DNA of 64,000 nucleotides from Gluconobacter cadivus (GCF_015244745.1 NZ_JABCQI010000002.1:434001-498000); one strand, 5' to 3'. Numbered from the stretch's first letter, positions 36,423 through 46,434 are shown. Notes: generated from the letters alone by a model not told the origin. Translations and numbers: made by a program.

Positions 36423-37847
36423 CTGCATTCCTTTGACGAGGCGTGTGGTAGATTGGCCGTCCACGAGGTCCACCAGCACCACCTTGCCGCCATATCCCTT
36501 CACCACATCGGCACCAACGACCTGATCTTCCGTATAATCCGCCCCTTTGACGAGAATATCGGGCTTCAGGGTGCGGATGACGTCGAGGGGGGTGTCGTCG
36601 TCGAACAGCACGACGAGATCGACCGCACGCAGGGCGCCGATCACCCTGGCCCGGGCGTCTTCCTTCTGAATCGGACGGGTTGGCCCTTTGAGACGGCTGA
36701 CGGAACTGTCGGTATTGAGGGCCACGATGAGGCGATCTCCTTCGCGGGCTGCCGCCTGAAGCAGGCTGACATGTCCCGGATGGACCAGATCGAAGCACCC
36801 GTTGGTAAACACGACTTTTGCACCATGCCGCTGCCAGCTTTCCACGATACGGGCGGCCTGTTTGACCGGAACAAGCGCGCCTGTTTCAGGCATTTCCTGA
36901 AGAAGTTCGCGGGAGAGTTCTTCGCGCGAGACGGTGGCGGTGCCGAATTTGCTGACAGACAGGGCGGCCGCGGCTGTCGCGATGACAACGGCAGTTTCCA
37001 GCGTCTGATCGGCAGACAGCACTGCGGCGACCGTGGCGACGACGGTATCTCCGGCGCCGGAAACATCGAACACTTCGGATTTGCGGCTGGCGACATGCAG
37101 GGGGGGCGCGTCACGCTGCCACAGCGTCATGCCGTCTTCCGAACGGGTGACGAGAACGTCGCCGCCGAACTGCCGGGAGAGGATTTCAGCAACCTTCAGG
37201 ACATCGTCATCCGTCCGGACAGACAGTCCGCTCGCCTGTTCCGCTTCGCTCCGGTTGGGCGTCACGAGTGTGGCACCGGCATAGGCATCCAGCGTACGTC
37301 TTTTAGGGTCGACAATAACAGGAATACCTTTGGCACGTCCCGCTGCAATGATGACCTTCAGGACCTCATCCGTCAGAACGCCTTTGGCATAGTCCGAGCA
37401 GACGAGCACGTCCGAAAGCTCAATCGCGCGGAGGGCTTCTTCCATGAGGCGCTTTTGAAGTGTGTCGGAAAGGGGGGTCAGTTTTTCGACGTCGATACGC
37501 ACAATCTGCTGGCGACCACTGACGACGCGGGTCTTGGTAATGGTGGTCCAGTCCGGGGCGGAGACGATCCCGTCCGTCTGGATGGTGGGCCAGAGGTTCA
37601 GGCTGTCTTTCAGTCGCTGGGCCGACTCATCTTCGCCGACGAGACCGACAAGATGCACCTGCGCCCCCAGAGCGGCGGCATTGACCGCAACATTTGCGGC
37701 GCCGCCCGGCACGCAGCGCAGGCCATCATGCAGGACGACGGGGACGGGGGCTTCAGGAGAAATACGGCTGACATCTCCTGAAATATACTGATCCAGCAGC
37801 AGATCGCCGATGATCGTTATGCGGCCAAAGCGGAAATCGTCGATCAC
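36408..37847 (-). CDS. hldE: Bifunctional heptose-7-phosphate kinase / heptose-1-phosphate adenylyltransferase
   Basis: A 479-residue fusion at the usual HldE/RfaE length. The N-terminal PfkB-type sugar kinase has ITIIGDLLLDQYISGDVSRISPEAP (part) and the C-terminal PfkB signature VFDVSGAGDTVVATVA near 230-245. The C-terminal nucleotidyltransferase has FTNGCFDLVHPGHVSLLQ near 345-362. It phosphorylates D-glycero-D-manno-heptose 7-phosphate and later adenylylates the 1-phosphate. With HldD (17328-18311) it supplies ADP-heptose for the LPS core. The phosphatase step (GmhB) and isomerase (GmhA) are not in the window. Confidence 0.95.
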   Translation of the reverse strand: MIDDFRFGRITIIGDLLLDQYISGDVSRISPEAPVPVVLHDGLRCVPGGAANVAVNAAALGAQVHLVGLVGEDESAQRLKDSLNLWPTIQTDGIVSAPDWTTITKTRVVSGRQQIVRIDVEKLTPLSDTLQKRLMEEALRAIELSDVLVCSDYAKGVLTDEVLKVIIAAGRAKGIPVIVDPKRRTLDAYAGATLVTPNRSEAEQASGLSVRTDDDVLKVAEILSRQFGGDVLVTRSEDGMTLWQRDAPPLHVASRKSEVFDVSGAGDTVVATVAAVLSADQTLETAVVIATAAAALSVSKFGTATVSREELSRELLQEMPETGALVPVKQAARIVESWQRHGAKVVFTNGCFDLVHPGHVSLLQAAAREGDRLIVALNTDSSVSRLKGPTRPIQKEDARARVIGALRAVDLVVLFDDDTPLDVIRTLKPDILVKGADYTEDQVVGADVVKGYGGKVVLVDLVDGQSTTRLVKGMQSTPA

Positions 37848-37902
37848 GGTCTGCTACTCCTTCAATCATGCACCTGTTCCATATCTCACCGGAACTTAGC
37901 AA

Positions 37903-37936
37903 AAAGAAAAGGCGAGGAATAAAATCCCTCGCCTTT
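37903..37936 (-). terminator. Intrinsic terminator of htpG
   Basis: On the minus strand AAAGGCGAGG (plus 37927-37936) pairs with CCTCGCCTTT (plus 37908-37917) over 10 bases across a 9-base AT-rich loop, followed by TTCTTTTT. It lies about 40 bases after the htpG stop and before hldE. Confidence 0.9.
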
Positions 37937-37976
37937 GATGGATAGGAACGAAACGAATGCTGCGTTCAGATCCGCT

Positions 37977-39848
37977 TTATCCGACAGCCGGCCCCGCCAG
38001 CAGCGTGGCGAGCGAACGGCCGAAACCGGTCGGGTCAGGCAGGGGTTCGCCTTCCTGCACACGCGCCAGATCCAGCAGGACGCTGGCATAGGCGGTAATG
38101 CTCTCGCCCTTTGCAACCCGCTCGGCCAGAGCCTTGATGAGCGGGTGCTTCGGGTTGATTTCAAGGATCGGCGGCATGGCGGGCATGGCCTGACCCGAGC
38201 GACGCATCAGGCGCTGCATCGACAGGTCCGGGCCGCCATCGGATGTGATGACGACGGCACTTCCCGTTAGACGCACCGTGCTGCGAACGTCCTTGACCTG
38301 CTCGCCAAGGGCGTCCTTGAGGGCCGGAACCAGCTTTTCGACATCCGCGGCTTCGGTCGTGTCGGCATCCGTGGATTCAAATTTTTCCAGATCGCCATGG
38401 GAATGGGCGACGGAACGCAGCGGCTTGTCCTGATAGGAGGACAGGCGCTCCGGCCAGAAGCCATCAACCGGATCGGACAGCAGCAGGACTTCAAGACCCC
38501 GGGCGCGGAAGCCTTCAAGCTGGGCAGAGGATTTCAGTGCGTCAAGATTGTCGCCGGTCAGGTAATAGATGGCGTCCTGACCATCCTTCATGCGCGCAAT
38601 ATAGTCGTCCAGCGTGACGAGATCGTCGCCCTGGGTGGAATGGAAACGGGCGAAACCGGCGATTTCCGTCCGGTGTTCGGCGTCTTCCCACAAGCCTTCC
38701 TTGATGACCGCGCCGAAGTTTTCCCAGAACGTGTTGAAACCGCCCTCGGCGTCCTTCGCACGGTTGCGAATCTCGGTCAGGACACGCTTGGTGACCGCTT
38801 TACGGATGCGGGCCAGAACCGGGGTGGCCTGAAGCATTTCACGCGAAACGTTGAGCGGCAGGTCTTCCGTATCGACCACGCCCTGCACGAAGCGCATCCA
38901 GTTCGGAACCAGTTCCGCTTCGTCGGTGATGAACATCCGGCGGACATGGAGATGGATCCGGCTTTCGCGGGACTGTTCCATGAAGTCGAACGGGCGGGCG
39001 CTGGGCAGGAACAGCAGCGCCGTAAATTCGGTCACGCCTTCCGCGCGCCAGTGCAGCGTCGCATAGGGTTCGTCAAAAGCGTGGGCAATGTGCCGATAGA
39101 ATTCGGCATACTGTTCCGGCGTAATTTCAGATTTCGGCTTGCTCCACAGAGCCGTGCCTTCATTGGCGGCCTGATCTTCCGTAGTACCGTCTTCCTTGGT
39201 TTCACGCAGGGTGATGGGCCAGGAGATATGGTCCGCCCATTTGCGGATGATGGATTTCAGGCGCCAGCTGTCGAGGAACTCGTCGGCATCGTCTTTCATG
39301 TGCAAGACGATATCGGTGCCCGGCGTGGAGCGGGACGCGGGGCTCAGCGTGAAGGCGCCCTTGCCGTCCGAAGACCAGGTCCAGGCCTGATCGGAACCGG
39401 CCTTGCGGGAGGTAACCTCCACACGGTCCGCGACCATGAAGGCTGCGTAGAACCCGACGCCGAACTGACCGATCAGGTTCGGGCGGTCTTCAGGCTTTGC
39501 CGAATTCAGCTTTTCTCCGAAAGCGCGCGTGCCGGAGCGGGCGATCGTGCCAAGGTTCTGGGCCAGTTCGTCATGGGTCATGCCCACGCCGTCATCGGAG
39601 ATTGTCAGCTCTTTCTGGCTTTTGTCCGGATTGATGCGAATGGACGCATTCTCGGGAAGCGCCACAGCACTGTCGGTCAGGGCTTCGAAACGGCGCTTGT
39701 CCGTCGCGTCCGCCGCATTGGCGACGAGTTCGCGCAGAAAGATTTCACGATCCGAGTAAAGGGCATGGACCACAAGGTCCAGCAGCCGTCCAACCTCTGC
39801 ACTGAATTCATGCTTTTCGGCGGCCTGCTGGTTGTTCGTTTCACTCAT
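37977..39848 (-). CDS. htpG: Molecular chaperone HtpG (Hsp90)
   Basis: A 623-residue Hsp90. The N-terminal GHKL ATP site has [21 protein letters not shown] (part) near 38-58, ISDDGVGMT near 88-96 and [14 protein letters not shown] near 127-140. The middle and C-terminal dimerisation domains are complete at family length. It folds client proteins in the cytoplasm. The ATG at 39848 has CGGAG 9 bases upstream, a promoter with TTGAAA and CATATC is upstream, and a clear terminator follows, so it is probably a single-gene heat-shock unit although flgL lies upstream on the same strand. Confidence 0.97.
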   Translation of the reverse strand: MSETNNQQAAEKHEFSAEVGRLLDLVVHALYSDREIFLRELVANAADATDKRRFEALTDSAVALPENASIRINPDKSQKELTISDDGVGMTHDELAQNLGTIARSGTRAFGEKLNSAKPEDRPNLIGQFGVGFYAAFMVADRVEVTSRKAGSDQAWTWSSDGKGAFTLSPASRSTPGTDIVLHMKDDADEFLDSWRLKSIIRKWADHISWPITLRETKEDGTTEDQAANEGTALWSKPKSEITPEQYAEFYRHIAHAFDEPYATLHWRAEGVTEFTALLFLPSARPFDFMEQSRESRIHLHVRRMFITDEAELVPNWMRFVQGVVDTEDLPLNVSREMLQATPVLARIRKAVTKRVLTEIRNRAKDAEGGFNTFWENFGAVIKEGLWEDAEHRTEIAGFARFHSTQGDDLVTLDDYIARMKDGQDAIYYLTGDNLDALKSSAQLEGFRARGLEVLLLSDPVDGFWPERLSSYQDKPLRSVAHSHGDLEKFESTDADTTEAADVEKLVPALKDALGEQVKDVRSTVRLTGSAVVITSDGGPDLSMQRLMRRSGQAMPAMPPILEINPKHPLIKALAERVAKGESITAYASVLLDLARVQEGEPLPDPTGFGRSLATLLAGPAVG

Positions 39849-39879
39849 TTCATCAATCTCCGTTCAGGAAAGTGATCTT

Positions 39880-39908
39880 GATATGCGATGTCACAAACGG
39901 TTTTTCAA
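39880..39908 (-). promoter_or_regulatory. Candidate htpG promoter
   Basis: On the minus strand TTGAAA (plus 39903-39908) and CATATC (plus 39880-39885) are separated by 17 bases, and the second box is about 31 bases before the htpG start. Such boxes are compatible with a sigma-32-type alphaproteobacterial promoter, which would fit htpG. A small hairpin CGGTT-GAAA-AACCG overlaps the first box and could also end flgL transcription. Confidence 0.4.
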
Positions 39909-39926
39909 CCGGGATCAGAGGCCTGA

Positions 39927-40988
39927 TCAGAGGTAAGAAGCCAGCGTCATGCCTTTCATATCTGCGATCAGGGAATAGGACGCCTGAAGCTGGTTGTTGG
40001 TATCCGTCACCTGCGTGGAAACCTGCGCAAGATCAGCGTCTTTCACCTGACCGAGCTGGGTCGTCAAAGCCGAGGACATCTGGGTCAGCATGGCGGTCTG
40101 GTTGGTCAGGCTATTCTGCTGAACCCCCAACAGGCCACTCATGGTGCCAAGGCCGCTCGTAACCGTGCTCATGGAACTCTGAAGGCCGGAAATCAGGCTG
40201 GCGTAGTCGGTGGTGCTGGTGGACGACGAGCCGAGGGAGGCGACCACCATCAGATTGCGCATGAGATCGCGGATCGGGGAAGTGGTGGACGTGGATGTCG
40301 CGCCCTGTGTGGCGACCATCCCGACGGACACTGTTTCAGACTGTCCGACGACGATGCGCGTGTTCTGCTGCTGTGCCTGATCGGGCGATGTGGACAGCGT
40401 GGCCGAGAAAGGCTGACCGACAGAAGTATTGGCGGCCAGATTTTCCGTTGTGCTGAGCACATCCGCTGCGTTGGTCGAGCCGAGCTGGCTGACTGTTTTG
40501 GCAATCTGGGTCGCGAGGTCCGACGTGCCCAGATCCGTGCTGACGGGGGCGGTCGTGTTCTGCTGCCCGGCGAAAACGTAGCTGTCGCCCTGCCGGGTGT
40601 TGAGCAGGTTGCTCAGAGAAGTCAGCGCCGACTGGGCGGCAGAGGCAGCCGTCGTGACGGTTGAGTAAGAGAGTGTGCTGCCGAGAGTGGAAAGCGAACT
40701 CGTCAGGTCCTGGGCGATGGTGGAAATCTGGGACAGAGCGCTTTGTGTTGTCGTCAGCGTCGTCTGGGCGTTCGTGACGTTGCTTTTCCAAGCGGAAACC
40801 TGCGTGATGGCGGGCTGAAGCGCGAGGGCCTGTGTCCGCGAAGACCCGAGATCGGCATAGCTGCTGGCGAGAACGCCGGTGCTGGCCTGAAGCTGAAGGG
40901 CGTCTTTCGCCTGAGACAGATTCTGGACGCCGAGCAGGAGCTGGCTGGAGATTCCGCCAAAGCCGAAGCTGGAGATGGTTCCGGTCAT
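39927..40988 (-). CDS. flgL: Flagellar hook-associated protein FlgL (flagellin-like)
   Basis: A 353-residue protein starting at the ATG at 40988, two bases after the flgK stop; the longer frame back to 41768 lies inside flgK in another frame. The N-terminus has QNLSQAKDALQLQASTGV and the C-terminus NQLQASYSLIADMKGMTLASYL (each partly quoted), the paired helices of the flagellin D0 domain. It is the hook-filament junction protein, exported by the flagellar type III system. It is third in a flgE-flgK-flgL unit. A flagellin gene is less likely because of the position after flgK. Confidence 0.85.
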   Translation of the reverse strand: MTGTISSFGFGGISSQLLLGVQNLSQAKDALQLQASTGVLASSYADLGSSRTQALALQPAITQVSAWKSNVTNAQTTLTTTQSALSQISTIAQDLTSSLSTLGSTLSYSTVTTAASAAQSALTSLSNLLNTRQGDSYVFAGQQNTTAPVSTDLGTSDLATQIAKTVSQLGSTNAADVLSTTENLAANTSVGQPFSATLSTSPDQAQQQNTRIVVGQSETVSVGMVATQGATSTSTTSPIRDLMRNLMVVASLGSSSTSTTDYASLISGLQSSMSTVTSGLGTMSGLLGVQQNSLTNQTAMLTQMSSALTTQLGQVKDADLAQVSTQVTDTNNQLQASYSLIADMKGMTLASYL

Positions 40989-40990
40989 GA

Positions 40991-42523
40991 TCAGGTTCCG
41001 ATTGCGCTCAGCAGGGCGCTGAACATTGTCTGGACGGTCGAAACAACCTTGGCGTTGGCAGCGTAGGCGTTCTGGAGCGTGACGATATTCGCCATTTCCG
41101 TGTCGATGGAGACGGTGGACGTTCCGGACAGATTGGACGTCAGGCTGGTCTGCGTTGTCTGCGACAGGGCAAGGCCGCTGCTTGCATCGCTGGCCGTGGC
41201 GGCCTGATTGGCGGTCAGGGATGTCGCAAGGGAAATAATTTTCTGGTTGCCCGTGTATCCGGTGGACAGGGTTCCGGTCATTCCAAGATTGCTGCTGGGT
41301 GCGGCCGTCTGGGCGGTTCCGGAAGAGTCGGAAGTTGTGCCGAACGTGTAGCTCAGGACGTTTTGGATGGTCTGCGTGCCGGACGTCGTGCTGTCGAGCA
41401 GTTTGGATGGGTCGCTGGAATAGGTGCTGGACACGCTGATATCCTGCGAGAAGCCGACGCTGCCGGTGGGAATAAGGTCTGTCTGGGAGGTTCCCGGGAC
41501 AACGCCGTTTGTGCCCGATGTCGTGAACAGGGACATGCCCTGAGCCTGAAAACGGGTGGCGACCGTCGAAGACAGGGAGTCCAGCTGCGCCTGCATGGTG
41601 GGGAGTGTTGAATCGCGCAGGGTGATGTTTGCGCCCAGCGTCCCGCCCGTCAGATGCGTGGTGACATCGCGGCCGTTCAGGGTGATGGCGGGAATGGTGT
41701 TGCTGGACGATGTGCCGGGATAGGTCGTGCTGACCGAAATCTGAGCGGACGACGTGGTGAGCGGCCATGTGGACGAGACGGTCGCGCCACTGGAGCTGCT
41801 GGTGTCACGCGTGGGCAGGGTGACGCCGTCGGCCGTGGCGATGGTCATGTCGCCGTTTGCGGACTCGGACCATGAGACGGAAAGCTCGGAGGACAGGGAG
41901 GACAGGGCCGTATAGCGCTGGTTTTCCAGCGCGGCCGTGTCCTGACCGGTGCTTTTGAGGTTCATGATCTTGGTGGACAGGGTGCCGATCGTGGTGAGGT
42001 CGGTATTGATGTCCGAGACCGAGGAAACGACGGCATCCTGCGCTGTCTGACGCTGGGTCTGATAGGCCGAAGCCAGCGTGTTGACGGACTGGGCGAAGGT
42101 GGATGCCGCGGAGACGACCGTACTCTGGGCCGAGGCGCTATCAGGCGTAGAAGTCAGGGACGTCAGGGCCGATTGGAGGTTACCCAGTTCATCTGAAAGC
42201 GTTCCACTGCTGCCGGATGTGGCGCTGGTGGAGCCCTGAAGCGCTGTGATGTTGGACAGGGAATTGCTGGTGGCCGTGTAGGCCGCCACGTCCGCGTTCT
42301 GGGCGTAAAGCGCCTTCTGGACCTGCTGGTTGGTCGCGAGTGTGGTGGCAGCAGTGCGGACACCGTTGCCTGTATTGCCAGCCACGCTCGACTGGACGTT
42401 GGCGCTTTCCTTGATGTAGCCGCTTGTCCCTGCATTGGAGACGTTGTTGGAGGCAACGGCCATGGCATTCTGAACGACATTCAGGCCGGAAGTTGCAATC
42501 GAGAGTGCGCTGTTCAGTCCCAT
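40991..42523 (-). CDS. flgK: Flagellar hook-associated protein FlgK
   Basis: A 510-residue protein. GLNSALSIATSGLNVVQNAMAVASNNVSNAGTSGY (part, residues 2-36) is the conserved flagellar rod/hook N-terminal motif, and the C-terminus VSIDTEMANIVTLQNAYAANAKVVSTVQTMFSALL (part) is the matching D0 helix. The middle is rich in Ser and Thr. It caps the hook and joins it to the filament. It lies 25 bases after flgE and 2 bases before flgL. Confidence 0.92.
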   Translation of the reverse strand: MGLNSALSIATSGLNVVQNAMAVASNNVSNAGTSGYIKESANVQSSVAGNTGNGVRTAATTLATNQQVQKALYAQNADVAAYTATSNSLSNITALQGSTSATSGSSGTLSDELGNLQSALTSLTSTPDSASAQSTVVSAASTFAQSVNTLASAYQTQRQTAQDAVVSSVSDINTDLTTIGTLSTKIMNLKSTGQDTAALENQRYTALSSLSSELSVSWSESANGDMTIATADGVTLPTRDTSSSSGATVSSTWPLTTSSAQISVSTTYPGTSSSNTIPAITLNGRDVTTHLTGGTLGANITLRDSTLPTMQAQLDSLSSTVATRFQAQGMSLFTTSGTNGVVPGTSQTDLIPTGSVGFSQDISVSSTYSSDPSKLLDSTTSGTQTIQNVLSYTFGTTSDSSGTAQTAAPSSNLGMTGTLSTGYTGNQKIISLATSLTANQAATASDASSGLALSQTTQTSLTSNLSGTSTVSIDTEMANIVTLQNAYAANAKVVSTVQTMFSALLSAIGT

Positions 42524-42548
42524 GGAGCCGATGTCCCTTCAGTTATGC

Positions 42549-43808
42549 TTACTGGATCATCGCCAGGGTTGTCTGAAGAAGCTGGTCGGCCGTGGAGACG
42601 ACTTTCGTGTTCGCGCCATAGGCCTGCTGGGCCACGATCAGCTTGCTGAGGTCGCCGGTCAGATCGGTTGTGGAGTCTTCGACCGAAGCCGTGCTCAGGG
42701 TGCCGGCGCCATTGGTATTGACGGCGTTGATCTGCGGGGTGCCGGACTGGGACGTAGCGGTATAGGCCTGTCCGTTCTGGGGAGACAGGTTGTTCGGACT
42801 GGCGAAGGTTGTCAGCGGGATCTTGGCGACGAGCTGGGAGTAGCCGTTGTCAAACGTTGCCATAACCGAGCCGTCCGTCTGCATGGAAATGCCGGAGAAC
42901 GTGCCGGTGGTCACGCTGTCGGATACCGCCGTAACGCCGGTCGGGGTGGAGCCGTCCGTTGCGAGGCTGACGCCGCTCGTGCCGCCGATGGTTCCGAGGC
43001 TGACGGTCATGTCCTGGGGTGAGCCATCATATTCGAAGCTGGCGGTGGAGCCGGTGGCCTGGCTTTGTCCGTTGACGGAGGCAATCGCACCGGTGGAGGA
43101 ATCGAATTTCACGGTCGCGCTGTTGGTCGCGTCACTGGCGTTGCTGACGGTCCAGGTGGTGGCGTCGACCTGCGTCCAGTTCAGGGAGACGGTCTGGGCG
43201 TTGCCTTTGCTGTCATAGGCCGTGGCCGACGTGGTGGCGCTGCCGCCGCTGGATGTCGCGGTGCTACCGATCTGCCCGGTCAGGGTCAGCTTCGTGCTTT
43301 CCGTCGGCTGGAATTTGACGGTAGAGGGCACCTGAATGGGGCTGAGGGCTGTGCTCAGGGTGCCTGTCGAGGCGTTGACATTGTAACCTTCGAGGTAATA
43401 GCCCGACGTGTTGACCAGATAGCCGTTCTTGTCCTGCGAGAAGTCACCATTGCGGGTGTAATACTGCTGTGTGCCGAGGACAGGGGTGCTGTCGTTGCTC
43501 TGGCCGGTGGCCTGCACGACGTTGAAGAAGCCGTTTCCGGAAATGGCGAGAGCCGTGCTGTTGGTCGAGGTCGTTACCATGCCCTGGTTGTCGTTGTGCT
43601 GGCGGGTGGTAGCGACGACGCTGTCGCTCAGCGCCTGGCCATCACTGGCCAGTTCGTTGTTGGTGACATAGTCCTCGAAGCTGGTGGTGCTGGCCTTGTA
43701 ACCGGTGGTCTGGCTGTTGGCGATGTTGTTGGACAGGTCGCTGAAGGCGTGTGACTGCGAGTTCAGGCCGCTGACGGCAGTGTGAACTGCATTGATGATC
43801 GAGGACAT
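42549..43808 (-). CDS. flgE: Flagellar hook protein FlgE
   Basis: A 419-residue protein from the ATG at 43808 with GGGAG 6 bases upstream; the longer frame to 44480 runs antisense to the MATE gene and is not real. AVHTAVSGLNSQSHAFSDLSNNIANSQTTGYK (part, residues 8-39) and SGNGFFNVV near 90 are hook-protein signatures, and the C-terminus ends KLIVAQQAYGANTKVVSTADQLLQTTLAMI (part). It forms the flexible hook. It is first of flgE-flgK-flgL; the rest of the flagellar genes are outside the window. Confidence 0.93.
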   Translation of the reverse strand: MSSIINAVHTAVSGLNSQSHAFSDLSNNIANSQTTGYKASTTSFEDYVTNNELASDGQALSDSVVATTRQHNDNQGMVTTSTNSTALAISGNGFFNVVQATGQSNDSTPVLGTQQYYTRNGDFSQDKNGYLVNTSGYYLEGYNVNASTGTLSTALSPIQVPSTVKFQPTESTKLTLTGQIGSTATSSGGSATTSATAYDSKGNAQTVSLNWTQVDATTWTVSNASDATNSATVKFDSSTGAIASVNGQSQATGSTASFEYDGSPQDMTVSLGTIGGTSGVSLATDGSTPTGVTAVSDSVTTGTFSGISMQTDGSVMATFDNGYSQLVAKIPLTTFASPNNLSPQNGQAYTATSQSGTPQINAVNTNGAGTLSTASVEDSTTDLTGDLSKLIVAQQAYGANTKVVSTADQLLQTTLAMIQ

Positions 43809-44015
43809 GGCATACTCCCGGACATGGAACAGGCTGCGGGTCGTATGCCCGAGCATCGCTGCCGAAGATTCCACACCGGATATTAAAGAAGTCCTTACAA
43901 GCGCAAAAAGGGCGGATTCGCCTACTGTTACGAACAGAGACAGAGTAAAGACCGGGGCGAAAAAACACTCCCGACCTCTGGTTCTCCTTCCCTGAAACGG
44001 GCATGATACAGTGAC

Positions 44016-45401
44016 ATGCCAGAGCCAGATGACGACCCCAAAAAGCCCTGTATTCCTGACGACTCCCCGGTAAGACCGGCCAGATTCGTTCATGGCAGCA
44101 TCATGCGTCATGTCGTGACGATGGCCGGGACCGGGGCGATCGGGCTGATGGCCGTGTTTGCCGTGGATCTGCTCAATTACGGTTATATTTCGCATCTGCA
44201 TGACAAGACGCTCACGGCGGCGATCGCGTTTGCGACGGCGGTCAGCTACGTGCAGGTGTCGGTTTCCATCGGGATGACGATCGGGCTTGGGGCCTGCACG
44301 GGGCGGCTGATCGGGGCGTGTCAGCATGCCGAGGCGCGTCGGATGGCCTCGGCGTTTCTGGTGGTCATGGTGGCGATTGCGGCCGTTCTGGGCCTGTTGA
44401 CGGCGACCTTTGCCATGCCTCTGCTGGGGCTTCTGGGCGCGCATGGCGAGGCGCAGGAACATGCCGCCACATTCCTGCACATCGTGTCGCCGGCGTTGCC
44501 GCTTGTGTGTCTGGGGATGGCGCTTTCATCGCTTTTGCGGGCGGTGGGGGATGCCAAGCGCTCGATGCGGGTGACGCTGACGGGGGCAGCTGTGTCCGCG
44601 TGTCTGGACCCGATCATGATTTTCGGGCTGCATCTAGGGCTTGAGGGCGCTGCGATCAGCACGGTTCTGGCGCGGCTGGCCATTACGGCAAGCGGATTTC
44701 TGAATCTTCGGGGCCATGCCATGCTGGAATGGCCACAGCGTTCCGCTTTCGGGCCGTCCACGCGGCTGATTGGCGGGATTGCGGTTCCGGCGATTGCGAC
44801 CAATCTGGCGACCCCGACGGGCGCGCTGTTCGTGACGCATGCGATGGCGCGGTTCGGGCTTAATGCCGTTTCGGGACAGGCGACCATTGACCGGATCGTA
44901 CCGGTAGCATTTTCGCTGGTTTTCGCACTGACGGGGTCGGTCGGGCCGATCATGGCGCAGAACCTCGGCGCGCGGCAAATCCATCGTGTTCAGGAGGCGC
45001 TTCTGGCGGCGCTAAAACTGACGGCGCTGTGTGTGGGCGTGACCTGGCTGGTTCTGGCGGGGGCGCACACTTATATCATCCAGCTTTTTGAGCTTCAGGG
45101 TGTGGGCGTGGACATCGTGCGGCTGTTCTGCTGCTGGCTGGTGCTGAGTTACATGTTCGTCGGATTGCTGTTTGTGGCCAATACGGCCTTCAACAATCTG
45201 GGGCACCCGTTCTATTCCACGGGTTTCAACTGGGGGCGGGCGACGCTGGGGACCATTCCGTTCGTCTGGATCGGGTCGGCTTATGGGCCGGTCGGGATAC
45301 TGGTCGGGCAGTCGCTGGGCGTGGTGCTGTTTGGCAGTCTCGCGGTCGTGACGGCATTCCGGGTGATCCGGAAGCTGGAGCCGGGGATTATAGAGCCATA
45401 A
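44016..45401 (+). CDS. MATE-family multidrug/cation exporter
   Basis: A 461-residue protein with about twelve hydrophobic segments in two related halves. GMTIGLGACTGRLIGACQHAEARRM, LLRAVGDAKRSM and LGARQIHRVQEAL (each partly) are typical of MATE transporters, which exchange drugs or metabolites for Na+ or H+. The first 27 residues are polar and cytoplasmic. The gene is divergent from flgE and convergent with the DMT carrier. Substrate unknown. Confidence 0.9.
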   Translation: MPEPDDDPKKPCIPDDSPVRPARFVHGSIMRHVVTMAGTGAIGLMAVFAVDLLNYGYISHLHDKTLTAAIAFATAVSYVQVSVSIGMTIGLGACTGRLIGACQHAEARRMASAFLVVMVAIAAVLGLLTATFAMPLLGLLGAHGEAQEHAATFLHIVSPALPLVCLGMALSSLLRAVGDAKRSMRVTLTGAAVSACLDPIMIFGLHLGLEGAAISTVLARLAITASGFLNLRGHAMLEWPQRSAFGPSTRLIGGIAVPAIATNLATPTGALFVTHAMARFGLNAVSGQATIDRIVPVAFSLVFALTGSVGPIMAQNLGARQIHRVQEALLAALKLTALCVGVTWLVLAGAHTYIIQLFELQGVGVDIVRLFCCWLVLSYMFVGLLFVANTAFNNLGHPFYSTGFNWGRATLGTIPFVWIGSAYGPVGILVGQSLGVVLFGSLAVVTAFRVIRKLEPGIIEP

Positions 45402-45405
45402 TCAG

Positions 45406-45464
45406 GCGTGCCGCCGCGTCTCTGAAAGTCAGCACTCTGACCGGAATGCGCAGCGGCGGAACGC
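45406..45464. terminator. Inverted repeat between convergent MATE and DMT genes
   Basis: GCGTGCCGCCGC (45406-45417) pairs with GCGGCGGAACGC (45453-45464) with small bulges. A second hairpin, GTCAG-CACT-CTGAC (45428-45441), lies inside. Position between two convergent stops fits a bidirectional terminator, though no long T run follows on either side. Confidence 0.45.
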
Positions 45465-45468
45465 GTGT

Positions 45469-46434
45469 TTAGCGAGTGGAGAGAGCGCTCTGTTTGGCGG
45501 CTTTGAGGTTTCCCTTGGCGACTTTACGTGCCTTGAGGCGTTCGAGACGCTCTTTCATCGCCATTTTCTCGTAGCGGATGCGCTGACGGATCCAGTTCAG
45601 CATACCTGATGCTGTCAGGACCGCGATGCCGACGAAAGTCCAGCGATCGAGCGGCTGTTTGAAGAGGAAGTAGCTCAGCGCGACACCCCAGGCCATCTGG
45701 CTGTATTGCGGCAGGGCGACGCGGTTTGCCGGTGCTCTGGCGGTTGCGAGCATCATGCAGAGCTGTCCGAGGGCGGCCAGGGAGCCGTAGCCGAACAGGT
45801 AGAACCAGATCTTTGTGCTGGAGGGCCATGTGGCGTGGGCGAGCATGAGGAGACCGTTGCCGACCAGCGCGCCCATCAGGCTGGACCCGAAGAGCGACAG
45901 GCGGATGGTTTCCTTGCTGGCGATCCGGTAGGCGATCACGCTGCCCGCATTGGCGCAGGCTGCCAGAAGCGCACAGAGATGGCCCAGATTGAGCGGGCGC
46001 ACTCCCGGACGCAGCACGATCAGAACGCCCGCAAAGCCCAAAGCGACCGCAAGCCATGCCCAGAACGTCACTTTCTCCTTGAGCAGCCCGACGGAGAGGA
46101 TCGTGACGAACAGCGGCATCAGGAAGGTGATCGACAGGGCCTCGGGCATCGAGAGCAGCATGAAAGCTTCGACGCTGGCAGCCGTGGCGACGAAGACGCA
46201 GACAGCCCGCAGCAGCCACATGCCGCGAAGCTTCGGGCGCACGATGTCGAGGTAGGACTCGTTTGATTTGCGGATGAAGGGAAGAACGAGGAACCCGAAC
46301 ACCCCGCCAAAAAACGCAACCTCGAAGGGATCGAGACTCCCGTCCAGCAGTTTGGAGAAAGCGTCGCTGATGGCGAATGCGGAGTATGCTCCGAAGGCCA
46401 GCGCCATTCCGGAGAAGAGGGTTTTGGTGTCCAT
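45469..46434 (-). CDS. DMT-superfamily (EamA) transporter
   Basis: A 321-residue inner-membrane protein with about ten transmembrane segments in two EamA-like halves: ISDAFSKLLDGSLDPFEVAFFGG near 20-42 and PEALSITFLMPLFVTILSVGLLKEKV (part) near 105, then VALPQYSQMAWGVALSYFLFKQP near 250. The C-terminal 35 residues are Lys/Arg-rich and cytoplasmic. The start at 46434 (MDTKTLF) is chosen because the frame upstream to 46506 encodes no membrane segment. Such carriers export amino acids or nucleotide-type metabolites; the cargo is unknown. Confidence 0.85.
   Translation of the reverse strand: MDTKTLFSGMALAFGAYSAFAISDAFSKLLDGSLDPFEVAFFGGVFGFLVLPFIRKSNESYLDIVRPKLRGMWLLRAVCVFVATAASVEAFMLLSMPEALSITFLMPLFVTILSVGLLKEKVTFWAWLAVALGFAGVLIVLRPGVRPLNLGHLCALLAACANAGSVIAYRIASKETIRLSLFGSSLMGALVGNGLLMLAHATWPSSTKIWFYLFGYGSLAALGQLCMMLATARAPANRVALPQYSQMAWGVALSYFLFKQPLDRWTFVGIAVLTASGMLNWIRQRIRYEKMAMKERLERLKARKVAKGNLKAAKQSALSTR

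Noticed and set aside
38397-39875. 492-codon plus-strand frame opposite htpG
   Set aside because: Antisense shadow of a near-universal chaperone gene.
40989-41768. Upstream extension of the flgL frame
   Set aside because: It lies wholly within flgK in another frame and is His/Arg/Pro-rich; FlgL homology starts at 40988.
43809-44480. Upstream extension of the flgE frame
   Set aside because: It runs antisense to the MATE gene; the hook-protein motif starts right after ATG 43808 with a good ribosome site.
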